This document shows positions 53,000 through 61,315 of a DNA stretch of 64,000 nt, piece by piece (position 1 is the first letter of the stretch; each line of letters starts with the position of its first letter). A program made the position numbers and the translations under genes. A model generated the notes under the pieces. It was not told the DNA's origin. It ran no database searches and saw only the letters and a program-made list of their open reading frames with translations. Source of the stretch: Acuticoccus kalidii (GTDB lineage Bacteria; Pseudomonadota; Alphaproteobacteria; Rhizobiales; Amorphaceae); contig NZ_JAKGCS010000033.1 in the NCBI RefSeq assembly GCF_021556395.1, positions 323,392-387,391 on the forward strand. The letters are read 5' to 3'.

Positions 53000-53156
53000 G
53001 CCTGTTCCTCGGAGCCCGCCATCGCTGATCGATGCCCTGAGACGGATGGCGGCCGGGCGCAAGGCACGCGCCGCTGCGCGTCGCTCTTCGGCCTTGCCCC
53101 CGACCGCCATCCGCCTCTGATCGGGCATCAGCGATGGCGGGCTCCGAGGAACAGGC
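53000..53156. repeat. long palindromic element (30-bp perfect arms, imperfect extension)
   Basis: The arms 53000-53029 and 53127-53156 are perfect 30-bp inverted copies (outer end GCCTGTTCCTCGGAG). They continue inward for about 36 bp with several mismatches (GGATGGCGGCCGGGCGCAAGGC against GGATGGCGGTCGGGGGCAAGGC), leaving a central loop of about 25 nt. The element fills the 307-bp gap between two convergent genes. It could be a palindromic repeat/MITE, a non-coding RNA or a giant terminator; no target-site duplication is evident. Confidence 0.85.
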
Positions 53157-53219
53157 TAAGCGGCGCCCGTGTTTCCGGGGAGGGGGCGAGGCCGTGCCCC
53201 TCAGGGGGCGGCGGCGCCG

Positions 53220-53966
53220 TTAGACGAAGCCGCGCTCTGTGAACGCGTAGGTGACACCGTTCTCGGTGAAGGCGGGGACGCACATCGCGGCGACCAGCGG
53301 GGCGACGGCCTCGGGCGGCTCCAGCGTGTTCGGATCCTCGCCGGGGACGGCAGCGGCGCGCATCCGGGTGCGGAGCGGGCCGGGGCTGAACAGATTGGCG
53401 CGGATCGCGGTCGAGCCGGTTTCCGCGACATAGGTTTGCACCAGCGCGTTGAGCGCGGCCTTCGAGATCGAATAGGCGCCCCAATTGGCGCGCAGCTTGG
53501 TCGCGGCGCCGGAGGTGATGAAGACGCAGCGCGCAGCGTCGGAGCGGCGAAGCGCCGGGTCGAGCGTGCGGATGAGGCGCCAGTTCGCCGTGAGGTTCAC
53601 GTCGATCGCCTCCTGCCAGACCTTCGCCGGAATATGGGCGAGGGGGGAGATGCGGCCGAGCACGCCGGCATTGCCGACGAAGACATCGAGCTTGCCCCAG
53701 CGTTCGAAGATGGAGGCGCCGAGACGGTCGATGCCTTGCCCGTCGGTGAGGTCGAGCGGGACGAGGGTGCCTTCGCCGCCGATCGCCTTCAGCTTGTCGT
53801 CGAGGGCTTCGAGATCCTCGATCTTGCGGCCGACGGCGATGACGTGCGCGCCATGGCGGCCGAGCTCGAGGGCGATCTGCTCGCCGATCCCGCGCGTTGC
53901 GCCGGTGACGAGGGCGATCCTGCCGCCCAGCGGCGACAGGTCGAAGGTCGCGAGCGGATCGCTCAC
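53220..53966 (-). CDS. SDR family oxidoreductase (purF-linked)
   Basis: A 248-residue short-chain dehydrogenase. The cofactor motif TGATRGIG lies near 21-28, GNAG near 99, the Ser in FITSGAATKL near 148 and YSISK near 161. IAVGRK after beta-2 suggests NADPH (basic residues). It starts at GTG 53966, overlapping the purF stop as GTGA; a longer frame into purF is less likely. A SDR in this position after purF is familiar from alphaproteobacterial genomes; its substrate is unknown. Confidence 0.92.
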   Translation of the reverse strand: MSDPLATFDLSPLGGRIALVTGATRGIGEQIALELGRHGAHVIAVGRKIEDLEALDDKLKAIGGEGTLVPLDLTDGQGIDRLGASIFERWGKLDVFVGNAGVLGRISPLAHIPAKVWQEAIDVNLTANWRLIRTLDPALRRSDAARCVFITSGAATKLRANWGAYSISKAALNALVQTYVAETGSTAIRANLFSPGPLRTRMRAAAVPGEDPNTLEPPEAVAPLVAAMCVPAFTENGVTYAFTERGFV

Positions 53967-55426
53967 TGCGCGTTTTCCAGGAAGGACAGCTGAGAGTGGG
54001 GGAGTTTTTCCATGCGGTCGGTCAATTGGGTCGGATAATCGCCGGTGAAGCAGGCGTCGCAATATTTCGGGCTTTCGAGGTCGCGCCGCTCTTCGCCGGC
54101 GGCGCGATAGAGGCCGTCGATCGACAGATAAGCGAGGCTGTCCACCCTGATATAGCGGGCGAGCTCCTCGACACTCATGCGTGAGGCGATGAGCTTCGAC
54201 TTTTCCGGGGTGTCGACGCCGTAAAAGCAGGAATCGGTCGTTGGCGGGCTTGCGATGCGCATGTGCACCTCGGCGGCCCCCGCCTCGCGCACCATCTCCA
54301 CGATCTTGAGCGAGGTGGTGCCGCGCACGATGGAATCGTCGACGAGGACGACGCGCTTGCCGGCGAGCACCGGCCGGTTCGCATTGTGCTTCAGCTTCAC
54401 GCCCATATGGCGGATCTGGTCGGACGGCTCGATGAAGGTGCGGCCGACATAATGGTTGCGGATGATGCCGAGATCGAAGGGCATGGCCGAGGCTTCGGCG
54501 AAGCCGATCGCCGCCGGGGTGCCGGAGTCCGGCACGGGGACGACGACGTCGGCCACGGCGGGTGCCTCGCGGGCGAGTTCGGCGCCGATGCGCTTGCGGA
54601 CCGAATAGACGTCGCGGCCGGCGACGGAGGAATCGGGCCGGGCGAAATAGACGTACTCGAAGACGCAGAAGCGGTCGGCGCTCGGCGGGAAGGGGCGGAT
54701 CGATTCGAGGCCGCGATCGGACAGGATGACGAGTTCGCCCGGCTCGACATCGCGCACATAGCGCGCGCCGATGATGTCGAGGGCGCAGGTCTCCGAAGCG
54801 AGGACGAAGGCGCCCTCATAGTCACCGATGACGAGCGGGCGAATGCCGAGCGCGTCCCGGCAGCCGATCATCATCGACGGGGTCAGCGCGACGAGCGCGA
54901 AGGCGCCCTCCACCTGCCGCACGGCGTCGACGAAACGCTCGATGAAGGTGCCCTTGGTCGAAGTCGCGAGCAGATGGATGAGCACCTCGGTGTCCGAGGT
55001 GGATTGGAAGATCGAGCCGCGCTCGCGCAATTCCTTGCGCAGGCGATGGGCGTTGGTGAGGTTGCCGTTGTGCGCAACGGCGAAGCCCCCCATCGCGGTC
55101 TCGGCGAAGAGGGGCTGGACGTTGTGGAGCGCGGGCTCGCCGGTCGTCGAATATCGATTGTGTCCGATGGCACAATCACCCTTCAGACGAGCGATGACAT
55201 CCTGGCTGGTGAAGTTGTCACCGACGAGGCCCATGTGGCGCTCGACCCGGAAGCTGCCGCGATCGCAGGCGACGATCCCGGCGGCCTCCTGGCCGCGATG
55301 CTGCAAGGCATGGAGGCCGAGCGCCGTGAGGGCGCTCGCACCTGGATTGCGGAAGACGCCGAAGACGCCGCACTCATCGTGGAAGCGGTCGCCCTCGCGA
55401 ATATCGATGAGGCGGCGTATGGCCAA
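53963..55426 (-). CDS. purF: amidophosphoribosyltransferase PurF
   Basis: A 487-residue enzyme that commits PRPP and glutamine to purine synthesis. The Ntn nucleophile is Cys19 in HDECGVFGV, preceded by a short propeptide. The PRPP loop VVLVDDSIVRGTTS lies near 360. Fe-S-type Cys ligands are present in RFCVFEYVYFARPDS, DSCFYGVDTP and the CDAC pair at 456/459, so it belongs to the [4Fe-4S] class as in Bacillus. The start is TTG 55426 one base after the cvpA stop; no ATG lies before the nucleophile. It is coupled to the downstream SDR. Confidence 0.96.
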   Translation of the reverse strand: MAIRRLIDIREGDRFHDECGVFGVFRNPGASALTALGLHALQHRGQEAAGIVACDRGSFRVERHMGLVGDNFTSQDVIARLKGDCAIGHNRYSTTGEPALHNVQPLFAETAMGGFAVAHNGNLTNAHRLRKELRERGSIFQSTSDTEVLIHLLATSTKGTFIERFVDAVRQVEGAFALVALTPSMMIGCRDALGIRPLVIGDYEGAFVLASETCALDIIGARYVRDVEPGELVILSDRGLESIRPFPPSADRFCVFEYVYFARPDSSVAGRDVYSVRKRIGAELAREAPAVADVVVPVPDSGTPAAIGFAEASAMPFDLGIIRNHYVGRTFIEPSDQIRHMGVKLKHNANRPVLAGKRVVLVDDSIVRGTTSLKIVEMVREAGAAEVHMRIASPPTTDSCFYGVDTPEKSKLIASRMSVEELARYIRVDSLAYLSIDGLYRAAGEERRDLESPKYCDACFTGDYPTQLTDRMEKLPHSQLSFLENAQ

Positions 55427-55427
55427 G

Positions 55428-56324
55428 TTAGTTCTGCACTCCGTTGCTGGTGGCGGGCGCTGTCGTCGTCCCGCTCGGAGCAGAGGTTTCCGGCGTCGTC
55501 GTGTCGGTCGGGGCGGGCGTCGTGGTCTCGCCGGTGGCGGGAGCCTCGGTGCTCGTTCCGGTCGCGCTGTCGTCTCCGTTATTGTTGGAGTCGATGAGCT
55601 GGTCGATCTGCTGCTGGTTGGTCTCGGTGCCCGGGGTCGGTTCCGTCGGCGTCGTCGGAGCGGGGCTCGTGGACGGGGCGGTCGTGGTGTCCGGAACGGT
55701 GGTCTCGGGGGTCGTCGTCTCGGGCGACGGCGTCGTGGTGCCCGGCGTCGTGACGGGGGACGGGGTCGACGTGGTCGGGGTCGAGGTGGCCGGGGTCGTC
55801 GCCGTGCCGTCTTCCTCGTCGAACGCGCCGCGGATTGCCGCTTCCGGGTCTTCGGGGATGGCCGCGATCAGCGTGTCGCCCCACTCGGACAGCTTTTCAT
55901 AGCTGACGGCGGTCGTGACCCATGCCGGGCGGTTCTGCTCGTCGACGAGCCAGTTGAAGAAGATGACCGCCACGATCACCAGAAGAAGGCCGCGCGCCGC
56001 ACCGAAGATGAAGCCGATCAGACGATCGAGCGCACCGACGGGGCTGTCCATCACGAAGTCGGAGATCTTCATGGTGATGAGGCTGACGATGATCAGCGAC
56101 ACCAGGAAGATCGCAGCGGCCGAGATGCCGACGGCAATCGTGCGATTGTCGACATATTCACTGATGAAGGGGAGGAGATCCTCGTAGAAGAGGTAGGCCA
56201 GGATCGCCGCGGCGACCCAAGCGGCTATGGACAAAACTTCGCGGACGAAGCCACGGAACATGGCGAGAAGTGCCGAAATGAGCACTACGGCAATTACCAC
56301 GCCGTCCAGGATCGCGATATTCAT
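55428..56324 (-). CDS. cvpA: CvpA family membrane protein with Thr/Pro-rich tail
   Basis: A 298-residue protein. The CvpA domain (residues 1-165) has four membrane segments and opens MNIAILDGVVIAVVLISALL; MFRGFVREVLSIAAW and DRLIGFIFGAARGLLLVI are the family motifs. From about 185 to the end lies a Thr/Ser/Pro-rich low-complexity tail (TSTPTTSTPSPVTTP and similar). CvpA was named for colicin V production and is linked to envelope homeostasis. The start overlaps the radA stop as TGATG and purF follows directly. Confidence 0.93.
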   Translation of the reverse strand: MNIAILDGVVIAVVLISALLAMFRGFVREVLSIAAWVAAAILAYLFYEDLLPFISEYVDNRTIAVGISAAAIFLVSLIIVSLITMKISDFVMDSPVGALDRLIGFIFGAARGLLLVIVAVIFFNWLVDEQNRPAWVTTAVSYEKLSEWGDTLIAAIPEDPEAAIRGAFDEEDGTATTPATSTPTTSTPSPVTTPGTTTPSPETTTPETTVPDTTTAPSTSPAPTTPTEPTPGTETNQQQIDQLIDSNNNGDDSATGTSTEAPATGETTTPAPTDTTTPETSAPSGTTTAPATSNGVQN

Positions 56325-57736
56325 CAATCGTCTCCAGAGAAGGTGCTCTGCCGCTCGTCGGCAAAGCCAGCCGGTGCGATCCGGTGGACCAAATTGACGA
56401 GCAATGCAACCTCGCTCGTGGCGCAACCGTCGACCTCGCCCGCAGCTTGTGGTGGCACGATCGCACCTTGAAAGCCGAGTTTGGCCGCTTCCTTTAAACG
56501 TCCCGTGGCGTGGGGCACGGCTCGAATGCGCCCCGAAAGACTGACTTCGCCGAAATATACCACGTCCGCCGGCAGCGCGACGCCCGCGCGCGAGGAAATC
56601 AGCGCTGCGGCGACGGCGAGATCGGCGGCGGGCTCGGCGATGCGAAGTCCTCCTGCCACCGCGAGGTAGATATCATGGGTCGATAAAGCAAGGCCACAGC
56701 GGGCTTCGAGCACCGCGAGCACCATCGAGAGGCGGGCCGAGTCCCATCCGATGACGGACCGTCTCGGGGTGCCGAGGCGGGAGGGGGTCACGAGAGCCTG
56801 GATTTCCACAAGAAGTGGTCGCGTCCCCTCCATTCCGGCGAAGACGGCCGCCCCCGGAGAGGAGACATCGCGCTCGCCGAGAAAAAGCTCGGACGGGTTC
56901 GCGACCTCCGACAGCCCGCCGCCGGTCATCTCGAAGACGCCGAGCTCGTCGGTCGGGCCGAATCGGTTCTTTGAGCCGCGCAGGAGGCGGAAGGCGTGGC
57001 TCGGGTCGCCCTCGAAGGTGAGGACGGCGTCGACCATGTGCTCGACGACGCGGGGGCCGGCGATCTGGCCGTCTTTGGTCACGTGGCCGACCAGGATGAC
57101 GGCGGCGCCCGACAGCTTCGCGTAACGGATGAGCGCTTGGGCGGAGGCGCGGACCTGCGTCACCGTGCCTGGGGAGGCGTCGGCGATCGAGGTGTGGAGG
57201 GTCTGGATGGAATCGATGACGACGAGCGTCGGCGCCGGTCCCGCGCTGAGCGTTTCGAGGATCGTCTCGACGCTCGTCTCGGCCGCGAGCGCCACCGGGG
57301 CGGCGCCGGCGCCGAGACGGCGGGCGCGGAGCTGAACCTGTGCCGTCGCCTCTTCGCCGGTCACGTAGACGACGGCGTGCCCGGCGCGCGCCAAAGAGGC
57401 GGCGGTCTGGAGGAGGAGGGTCGACTTGCCGATGCCCGGATCGCCGCCGATCAGGATCGCCGAGCCGGGCACGATGCCGCCGCCCGTCACCCGGTCGAAC
57501 TCGGCGATGCCGGTGACGATGCGCGGCTCCTCCGCGATCGGCGCGTCGAGGGTCGACAGTTCGAGGCGGCGGCCTTTGGTGCGTGAGGCCTTGCCGGTCG
57601 CGGCGGTCATGATGTCGGCCGTCGCGGCCTCTTCGACGATGGTGTTCCACTCCCCGCACGTGTCGCAGCGGCCGGCCCAGCGCGTCGTGACGGACCCGCA
57701 ATTCTGGCAGACGAAACGGCCTTGTCGGCGGGCCAT
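56324..57736 (-). CDS. radA: DNA repair protein RadA
   Basis: A 470-residue recombination ATPase that promotes branch migration. The N-terminal zinc finger CQNCGSVTTRWAGRCDTC lies at 10-27. Walker A GGDPGIGKST is near 97, and the RadA-specific KNRFGPTDELG motif near 255. The C-terminal third is the Lon-like domain (about 290-455). ATG 57736 was chosen because it opens the zinc finger; the frame runs open further upstream inside alr as a shadow. It is separated from alr by 2 nt. Confidence 0.96.
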   Translation of the reverse strand: MARRQGRFVCQNCGSVTTRWAGRCDTCGEWNTIVEEAATADIMTAATGKASRTKGRRLELSTLDAPIAEEPRIVTGIAEFDRVTGGGIVPGSAILIGGDPGIGKSTLLLQTAASLARAGHAVVYVTGEEATAQVQLRARRLGAGAAPVALAAETSVETILETLSAGPAPTLVVIDSIQTLHTSIADASPGTVTQVRASAQALIRYAKLSGAAVILVGHVTKDGQIAGPRVVEHMVDAVLTFEGDPSHAFRLLRGSKNRFGPTDELGVFEMTGGGLSEVANPSELFLGERDVSSPGAAVFAGMEGTRPLLVEIQALVTPSRLGTPRRSVIGWDSARLSMVLAVLEARCGLALSTHDIYLAVAGGLRIAEPAADLAVAAALISSRAGVALPADVVYFGEVSLSGRIRAVPHATGRLKEAAKLGFQGAIVPPQAAGEVDGCATSEVALLVNLVHRIAPAGFADERQSTFSGDD

Positions 57737-57738
57737 CG

Positions 57739-58809
57739 TCAGAGGGGGCCGTAGCGGCGCACCGCGCGTCGCGACAGGTCGGTGAGGAGCTCGTAGCCGA
57801 TCGTGCCGTCCTTCTGCGCGACGGTCTCGAGCGGCACATTGCGGCCGATGAACTCGACATAGTCGCCGCGCTTTGCCGCGATGTCGGTCACGTCGAGCGC
57901 GACGAGATCCATCGAGACGCGGCCGACGAGGCGCGTGATATGGCCGTTGACGAAGACGGGGGCGCCGTTCGTCTCGTTCGTGCCGCCGGCGGCGCGCAGA
58001 TATCCATCGGCATAGCCGAGCGAGGCGATCGCGATGCGCGAGGCTCGCCGCACCCGTTCCGCCGCTCCATAGCCGACGCTGTCGCCGGTCTCGACCTCGC
58101 GGACCTGGACGATGCGGGCTTCGAGCCGCACCGCGACTTCGAGGGGGGCGAGGTCGGGGGAGGCGGTGCCGCCATAAAGGGCGATGCCGGGCCGCACGAG
58201 GTCGTAATGGGATTGCGGCCGGGTGAGGAGGGCGGCGGAGTTCGCGAACGAGGCGGGCACGTCCTTGAAGGCCGAGCGGGCGGCGCGGAAGGCGCTTTCC
58301 TGAAGCGCATTCAAAGGGTGATGGGGCGTGTCGGCGCAAGCGAAATGGCTCGCGATCATCACCGGACGCCGCGTCACCTGAAGAGCGTCCGGCAGGGCGA
58401 CGCCGAGCCGGTTCATGCCCGTGTCGATGTTGAGGACGAAGGGGAGATCGTCCGGCCACGCATCGAGCGCGTCGAGCGAGGAAATGAACGGGATGAGACC
58501 GGCCTCGCGCGCGGCGGGCGGGTCGAAGACGCCATTGAGGATGTAGATCGTCGCGTCGGGGAGGAGGCGGCGCAATGCGAGCCCTTCGCTGACGAGGGCG
58601 ACGCAGAAGGTGCGGCAGCCGACTTTCGCGAGGTGAGGCGCGATCTCGGCCATCCCGAGACCGTAGGCGTCCGCCTTCACGGCCGCGCCGCATTCGGCCT
58701 TGGTAAGGGCGGCGAGGCGCTTGTAGTTGCGCGCGACCGCCTGCGGGTCGATCGCAAGGCGCGAGGGGGCGCCCTCGAAGTCTGTTTCGGCGAAGTCAGA
58801 TGTGGCCAC
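57739..58809 (-). CDS. alr: alanine racemase
   Basis: A 356-residue PLP enzyme that supplies D-alanine for peptidoglycan. The PLP lysine is in AAVKADAYGLG near 43. SVGYGAAERVRR near 245 contains the catalytic Tyr, and the C-terminal beta domain ends GYELLTDLSRRAVRRY. It starts at GTG 58809 with GGAG five bases upstream. First gene of the alr-radA-cvpA-purF-SDR block, in which each junction is only a few bases or overlapping. Confidence 0.95.
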   Translation of the reverse strand: MATSDFAETDFEGAPSRLAIDPQAVARNYKRLAALTKAECGAAVKADAYGLGMAEIAPHLAKVGCRTFCVALVSEGLALRRLLPDATIYILNGVFDPPAAREAGLIPFISSLDALDAWPDDLPFVLNIDTGMNRLGVALPDALQVTRRPVMIASHFACADTPHHPLNALQESAFRAARSAFKDVPASFANSAALLTRPQSHYDLVRPGIALYGGTASPDLAPLEVAVRLEARIVQVREVETGDSVGYGAAERVRRASRIAIASLGYADGYLRAAGGTNETNGAPVFVNGHITRLVGRVSMDLVALDVTDIAAKRGDYVEFIGRNVPLETVAQKDGTIGYELLTDLSRRAVRRYGPL

Positions 58810-58935
58810 GGCCGCTCCCGTCTCCCAAGTGGTGACAGCGCGTCAATCGCGACGCTGCGTCAAGACGGCGCTGCCACCGCGCGGCGGACTTGTCCACCGA
58901 TCCGGCGCGGCGACGACAGGGCCTTTCGCCACACC

Positions 58936-60291
58936 TCAGCCGACCAGTCCGAGGAACACCGCGCCCGCGAGGCTGACGCCCACGAACAGGCAGGTGATGA
59001 AGGCGAGATTGCTGCCGAGCACGAGCTGGTTGCGCGGCACGCGAAAGACCGCCGTGGCCGTGAGGAGCGCCAGCGAGCCGAGGCCCGTCACCGAACCGAT
59101 ATACCAGCCGAGCAGCACGAAGATCGCGAGCACGAGATCTTGCATCGGGTTGCCCGTGCCGATGTCCTGATAGATGGCGAGGACGATGGTCGCCGGGACG
59201 ATCATGTGGATCCCGAACAGCGGGACGAGGCCGATGAGGAGCCCGCCGGCGACGATCAGCGGATAGATCGGAAGATGCTGCGCCTCTAGCCCGGCGAGCA
59301 GGCCTTCGAGCGCCGGAATGTCGAGGATCAGCGCGGCGAGGATCAGAGCGAGTGTGAAGAGGGTGAGCTCGCCCTTCAGCCGGTCGAGCGAGAAATAGGT
59401 GTTGGTGACGGTGGTCTTCAGCGTGCCGGGGCCCATGGTGAGGGCCCAGAGGGCGCAGAAAGGGAGGAGGACGAGCGTGGCGTTCGCGAGCGTCGGCTTG
59501 TCCCAGACCGCCCCCATCAGGACGATCGCGGCGGTGAGGCCGCAGATCGGCACCAAAATCGGCCGCACGGCGACGAGAATCGCCCCCATCGCCGACGGCC
59601 GCATCCGCACCTCGCCGAGTTGCAGGCTGCCGATGAAGGTGACGAGGGTGATCACGGCGCCGGCCAGCGCGATCTGCCAGAAGGGCAGCGCCGGCAGGTT
59701 GGTCGTCACGGTCGCCATGCCGATCGTGAACGGCGACCACAGGATGATGAGCGAGGAGCCGCGCACCGAAAGCTCCGCCGCCCGCCGCCGCTCACTCGTC
59801 GGCGCGTCGCCGACGAGGGGGGCGAAGAAGGACATCACCCCGACGAGCAGAACCGAGCCGAGAAGGTGATTGACGAGGAGGATGCCGCCGCTTCGATCCG
59901 TGACGTCGACGGCTGAGAATCGATTGCGCACCGTCTCCAGCGCCGGGTGCGCCGCGATGGTGCTCCTCAGGAAGAAGAGCATCACGAGGAAGGAGGCGAT
60001 GAGGGTCGCCATCCACAGCCGGTCGAGCGCACGCGCCGGGTCGGCGCCCAGCGCCACCGCGCCGATGCCGAGGATGACGAGAAAGATCGCCCCGGCGCGC
60101 GTGAAGGCGTCGATCTCGAGGAAGGCGAAGACGAGGAAGACGAGAAGCGCGCCGATCGCGATCATCCCCGCCACGGACGAGCCCGTCAGAAGGTTGACGA
60201 GCTCGCAGGCCCAGACGAGCGCCGCGCAGACACGCATGAAGGCGCGTGCATGCGGACGCCGGCCGTGCCCGGCGGAAAGGGGGACGTTCAT
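58936..60291 (-). CDS. unknown polytopic membrane protein
   Basis: A 451-residue protein with about 11-12 hydrophobic segments and no family I can name surely. Segments such as SPFTIGMATVTTNLPALPFW (near 195) and VPLFGIHMIVPATIVLAIYQ (near 370), with polar breaks in mid-membrane, resemble re-entrant hairpins of ion-transporter-superfamily carriers (DASS, ArsB). GPGTLKTTVTNTYFSLDR near 300 and GSVTGLGSLALLTA near 408 are further polar motifs. It opens with a basic N-terminus and no signal peptide. It lies upstream of alr (126-bp gap) on the same strand. A secondary transporter is inferred. Confidence 0.75.
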   Translation of the reverse strand: MNVPLSAGHGRRPHARAFMRVCAALVWACELVNLLTGSSVAGMIAIGALLVFLVFAFLEIDAFTRAGAIFLVILGIGAVALGADPARALDRLWMATLIASFLVMLFFLRSTIAAHPALETVRNRFSAVDVTDRSGGILLVNHLLGSVLLVGVMSFFAPLVGDAPTSERRRAAELSVRGSSLIILWSPFTIGMATVTTNLPALPFWQIALAGAVITLVTFIGSLQLGEVRMRPSAMGAILVAVRPILVPICGLTAAIVLMGAVWDKPTLANATLVLLPFCALWALTMGPGTLKTTVTNTYFSLDRLKGELTLFTLALILAALILDIPALEGLLAGLEAQHLPIYPLIVAGGLLIGLVPLFGIHMIVPATIVLAIYQDIGTGNPMQDLVLAIFVLLGWYIGSVTGLGSLALLTATAVFRVPRNQLVLGSNLAFITCLFVGVSLAGAVFLGLVG

Positions 60292-60382
60292 CGTCGAAGC
60301 CTCGGTGCGATGAGGGGCCGCCGGCGATCGGGCGGCTCGCGTGGTCCCCGATTATCGCGCGCCTCGGCCTTGGATGGGAAGG

Positions 60383-60408
60383 GGGGGAAGCAAAAATGCT
60401 TTGCCCCC
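60383..60408 (-). terminator. possible terminator downstream of VOC gene
   Basis: AAGCA-AAAA-TGCTT forms a 5-bp stem, extended after a 2-nt bulge by GGGGG/CCCCC. It lies about 17 nt past the VOC gene stop (60425, minus strand). A poor U-tract makes it a modest candidate. Confidence 0.45.
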
Positions 60409-60426
60409 GACCGTCATCTCCGCCTC
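60401..60426. repeat. fragment related to the palindrome at 53 kb
   Basis: TTGCCCCCGACCG followed by TCATCTCCGCCTC matches 53094-53117 of the long palindromic element (13 identical bases, then one mismatch and a 2-nt insertion). It overlaps the 3' end of the VOC gene by two bases and the hairpin at 60383-60408. Confidence 0.5.
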
Positions 60427-60943
60427 AGGCGGCCGCCAGAAGATCGCGCAGATCGAGCCGCTGATTGCCCATCGCGACGGAGCCGTCCGCATCGACGGGC
60501 CACGCCTCGCGCGGCCGGTCCCAATAGAGTTCGACCCCGTTCTGATCGGGATCGCGCAGATAAAGTGCTTCGCTGACGCCATGGTCGCTCGCCCCGTCGA
60601 GCGGCACATTCGCGGCGGTGAGACGGCGCAGCGCGTCGCCGAGAGCGGCGCGCGTCGGATAGACGATGGCGACGTGGAAGAGGCCGGTCGTGCCGCGCGC
60701 GGGCGGTGATCCGCCTTTGCTGTCCCACGTGTTGAGACCGATATGATGGTGATAGCCGCCGGCGGAGAGAAAGGCCGCCTGATCGCCATAGCGTTGCATC
60801 AACTCGAATCCGAGAATGCCGCAATAAAAGTCGATCGACCGTTCGAGATCCGCCACCTTGAGGTGGACGTGACCGATCCTGACGCCGCCATCGACCGGCG
60901 TGGGCGTCCGGTCCGGGTCGATGGGTTTCAATCTGTCCACCAT
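60425..60943 (-). CDS. VOC family protein (glyoxalase/extradiol dioxygenase-like)
   Basis: A 172-residue vicinal-oxygen-chelate protein. Metal-ligand candidates are His in GHVHLKVADLE near 24-26, His in LFHVAIVYP near 88, and Glu in QNGVELYWDRP near 137. FYCGILGFELMQRYGDQAAF near 39 is typical of CatE-like catechol dioxygenase and related proteins. ATG 60943 has GAGGA five bases upstream. The substrate is unknown; no aromatic pathway genes are adjacent. Confidence 0.9.
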   Translation of the reverse strand: MVDRLKPIDPDRTPTPVDGGVRIGHVHLKVADLERSIDFYCGILGFELMQRYGDQAAFLSAGGYHHHIGLNTWDSKGGSPPARGTTGLFHVAIVYPTRAALGDALRRLTAANVPLDGASDHGVSEALYLRDPDQNGVELYWDRPREAWPVDADGSVAMGNQRLDLRDLLAAA

Positions 60944-61315
60944 GACTGTCCTCTTCTCCGGTTGTGATCGTCTCCGCGAGCATGCAAAGCCGCCCGCCTA
61001 ACATAAGATGCGAAAATCTGGCGTGAATGCACGACGCGCTGCGATTGTGCAGAGCCTATATTGCGTCTCTGCAATCGGGCCGGCCCATATGCGGATATGC
61101 TGCGATGCTCGGCCAGCGTGGGGGCGCTTGGCGCGCTGGGCGATCCATGCTCAACAGGGCGGGCCACTCTCAACTGGGAACGAGGCCCGTGAAGTCCGCA
61201 GACCGAACCACCTGAATGATCCCCGCGCCACGGCTCGGGGCATGGACGCGGTGCCCCCGGCATCCGCGAGTTTTCTGCGTGCGCGCAGACAGTCAACTCA
61301 TTCAGAGATCTGCAC
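60944..61315. other. intergenic region between VOC and catB-like genes
   Basis: 372 bp between the divergent VOC (minus) and catB-like (plus) genes. It should hold both promoters. I see no convincing paired promoter boxes, hairpin or RNA gene; short frames here do not look coding. Confidence 0.4.

Noticed and set aside
55501-55780. Val/Gly-rich plus-strand open frame opposite the cvpA tail (from 55444)
   Set aside because: It is the antisense reading of the Thr/Pro-rich repeat of cvpA, so its Val/Gly richness is a by-product of that repeat.
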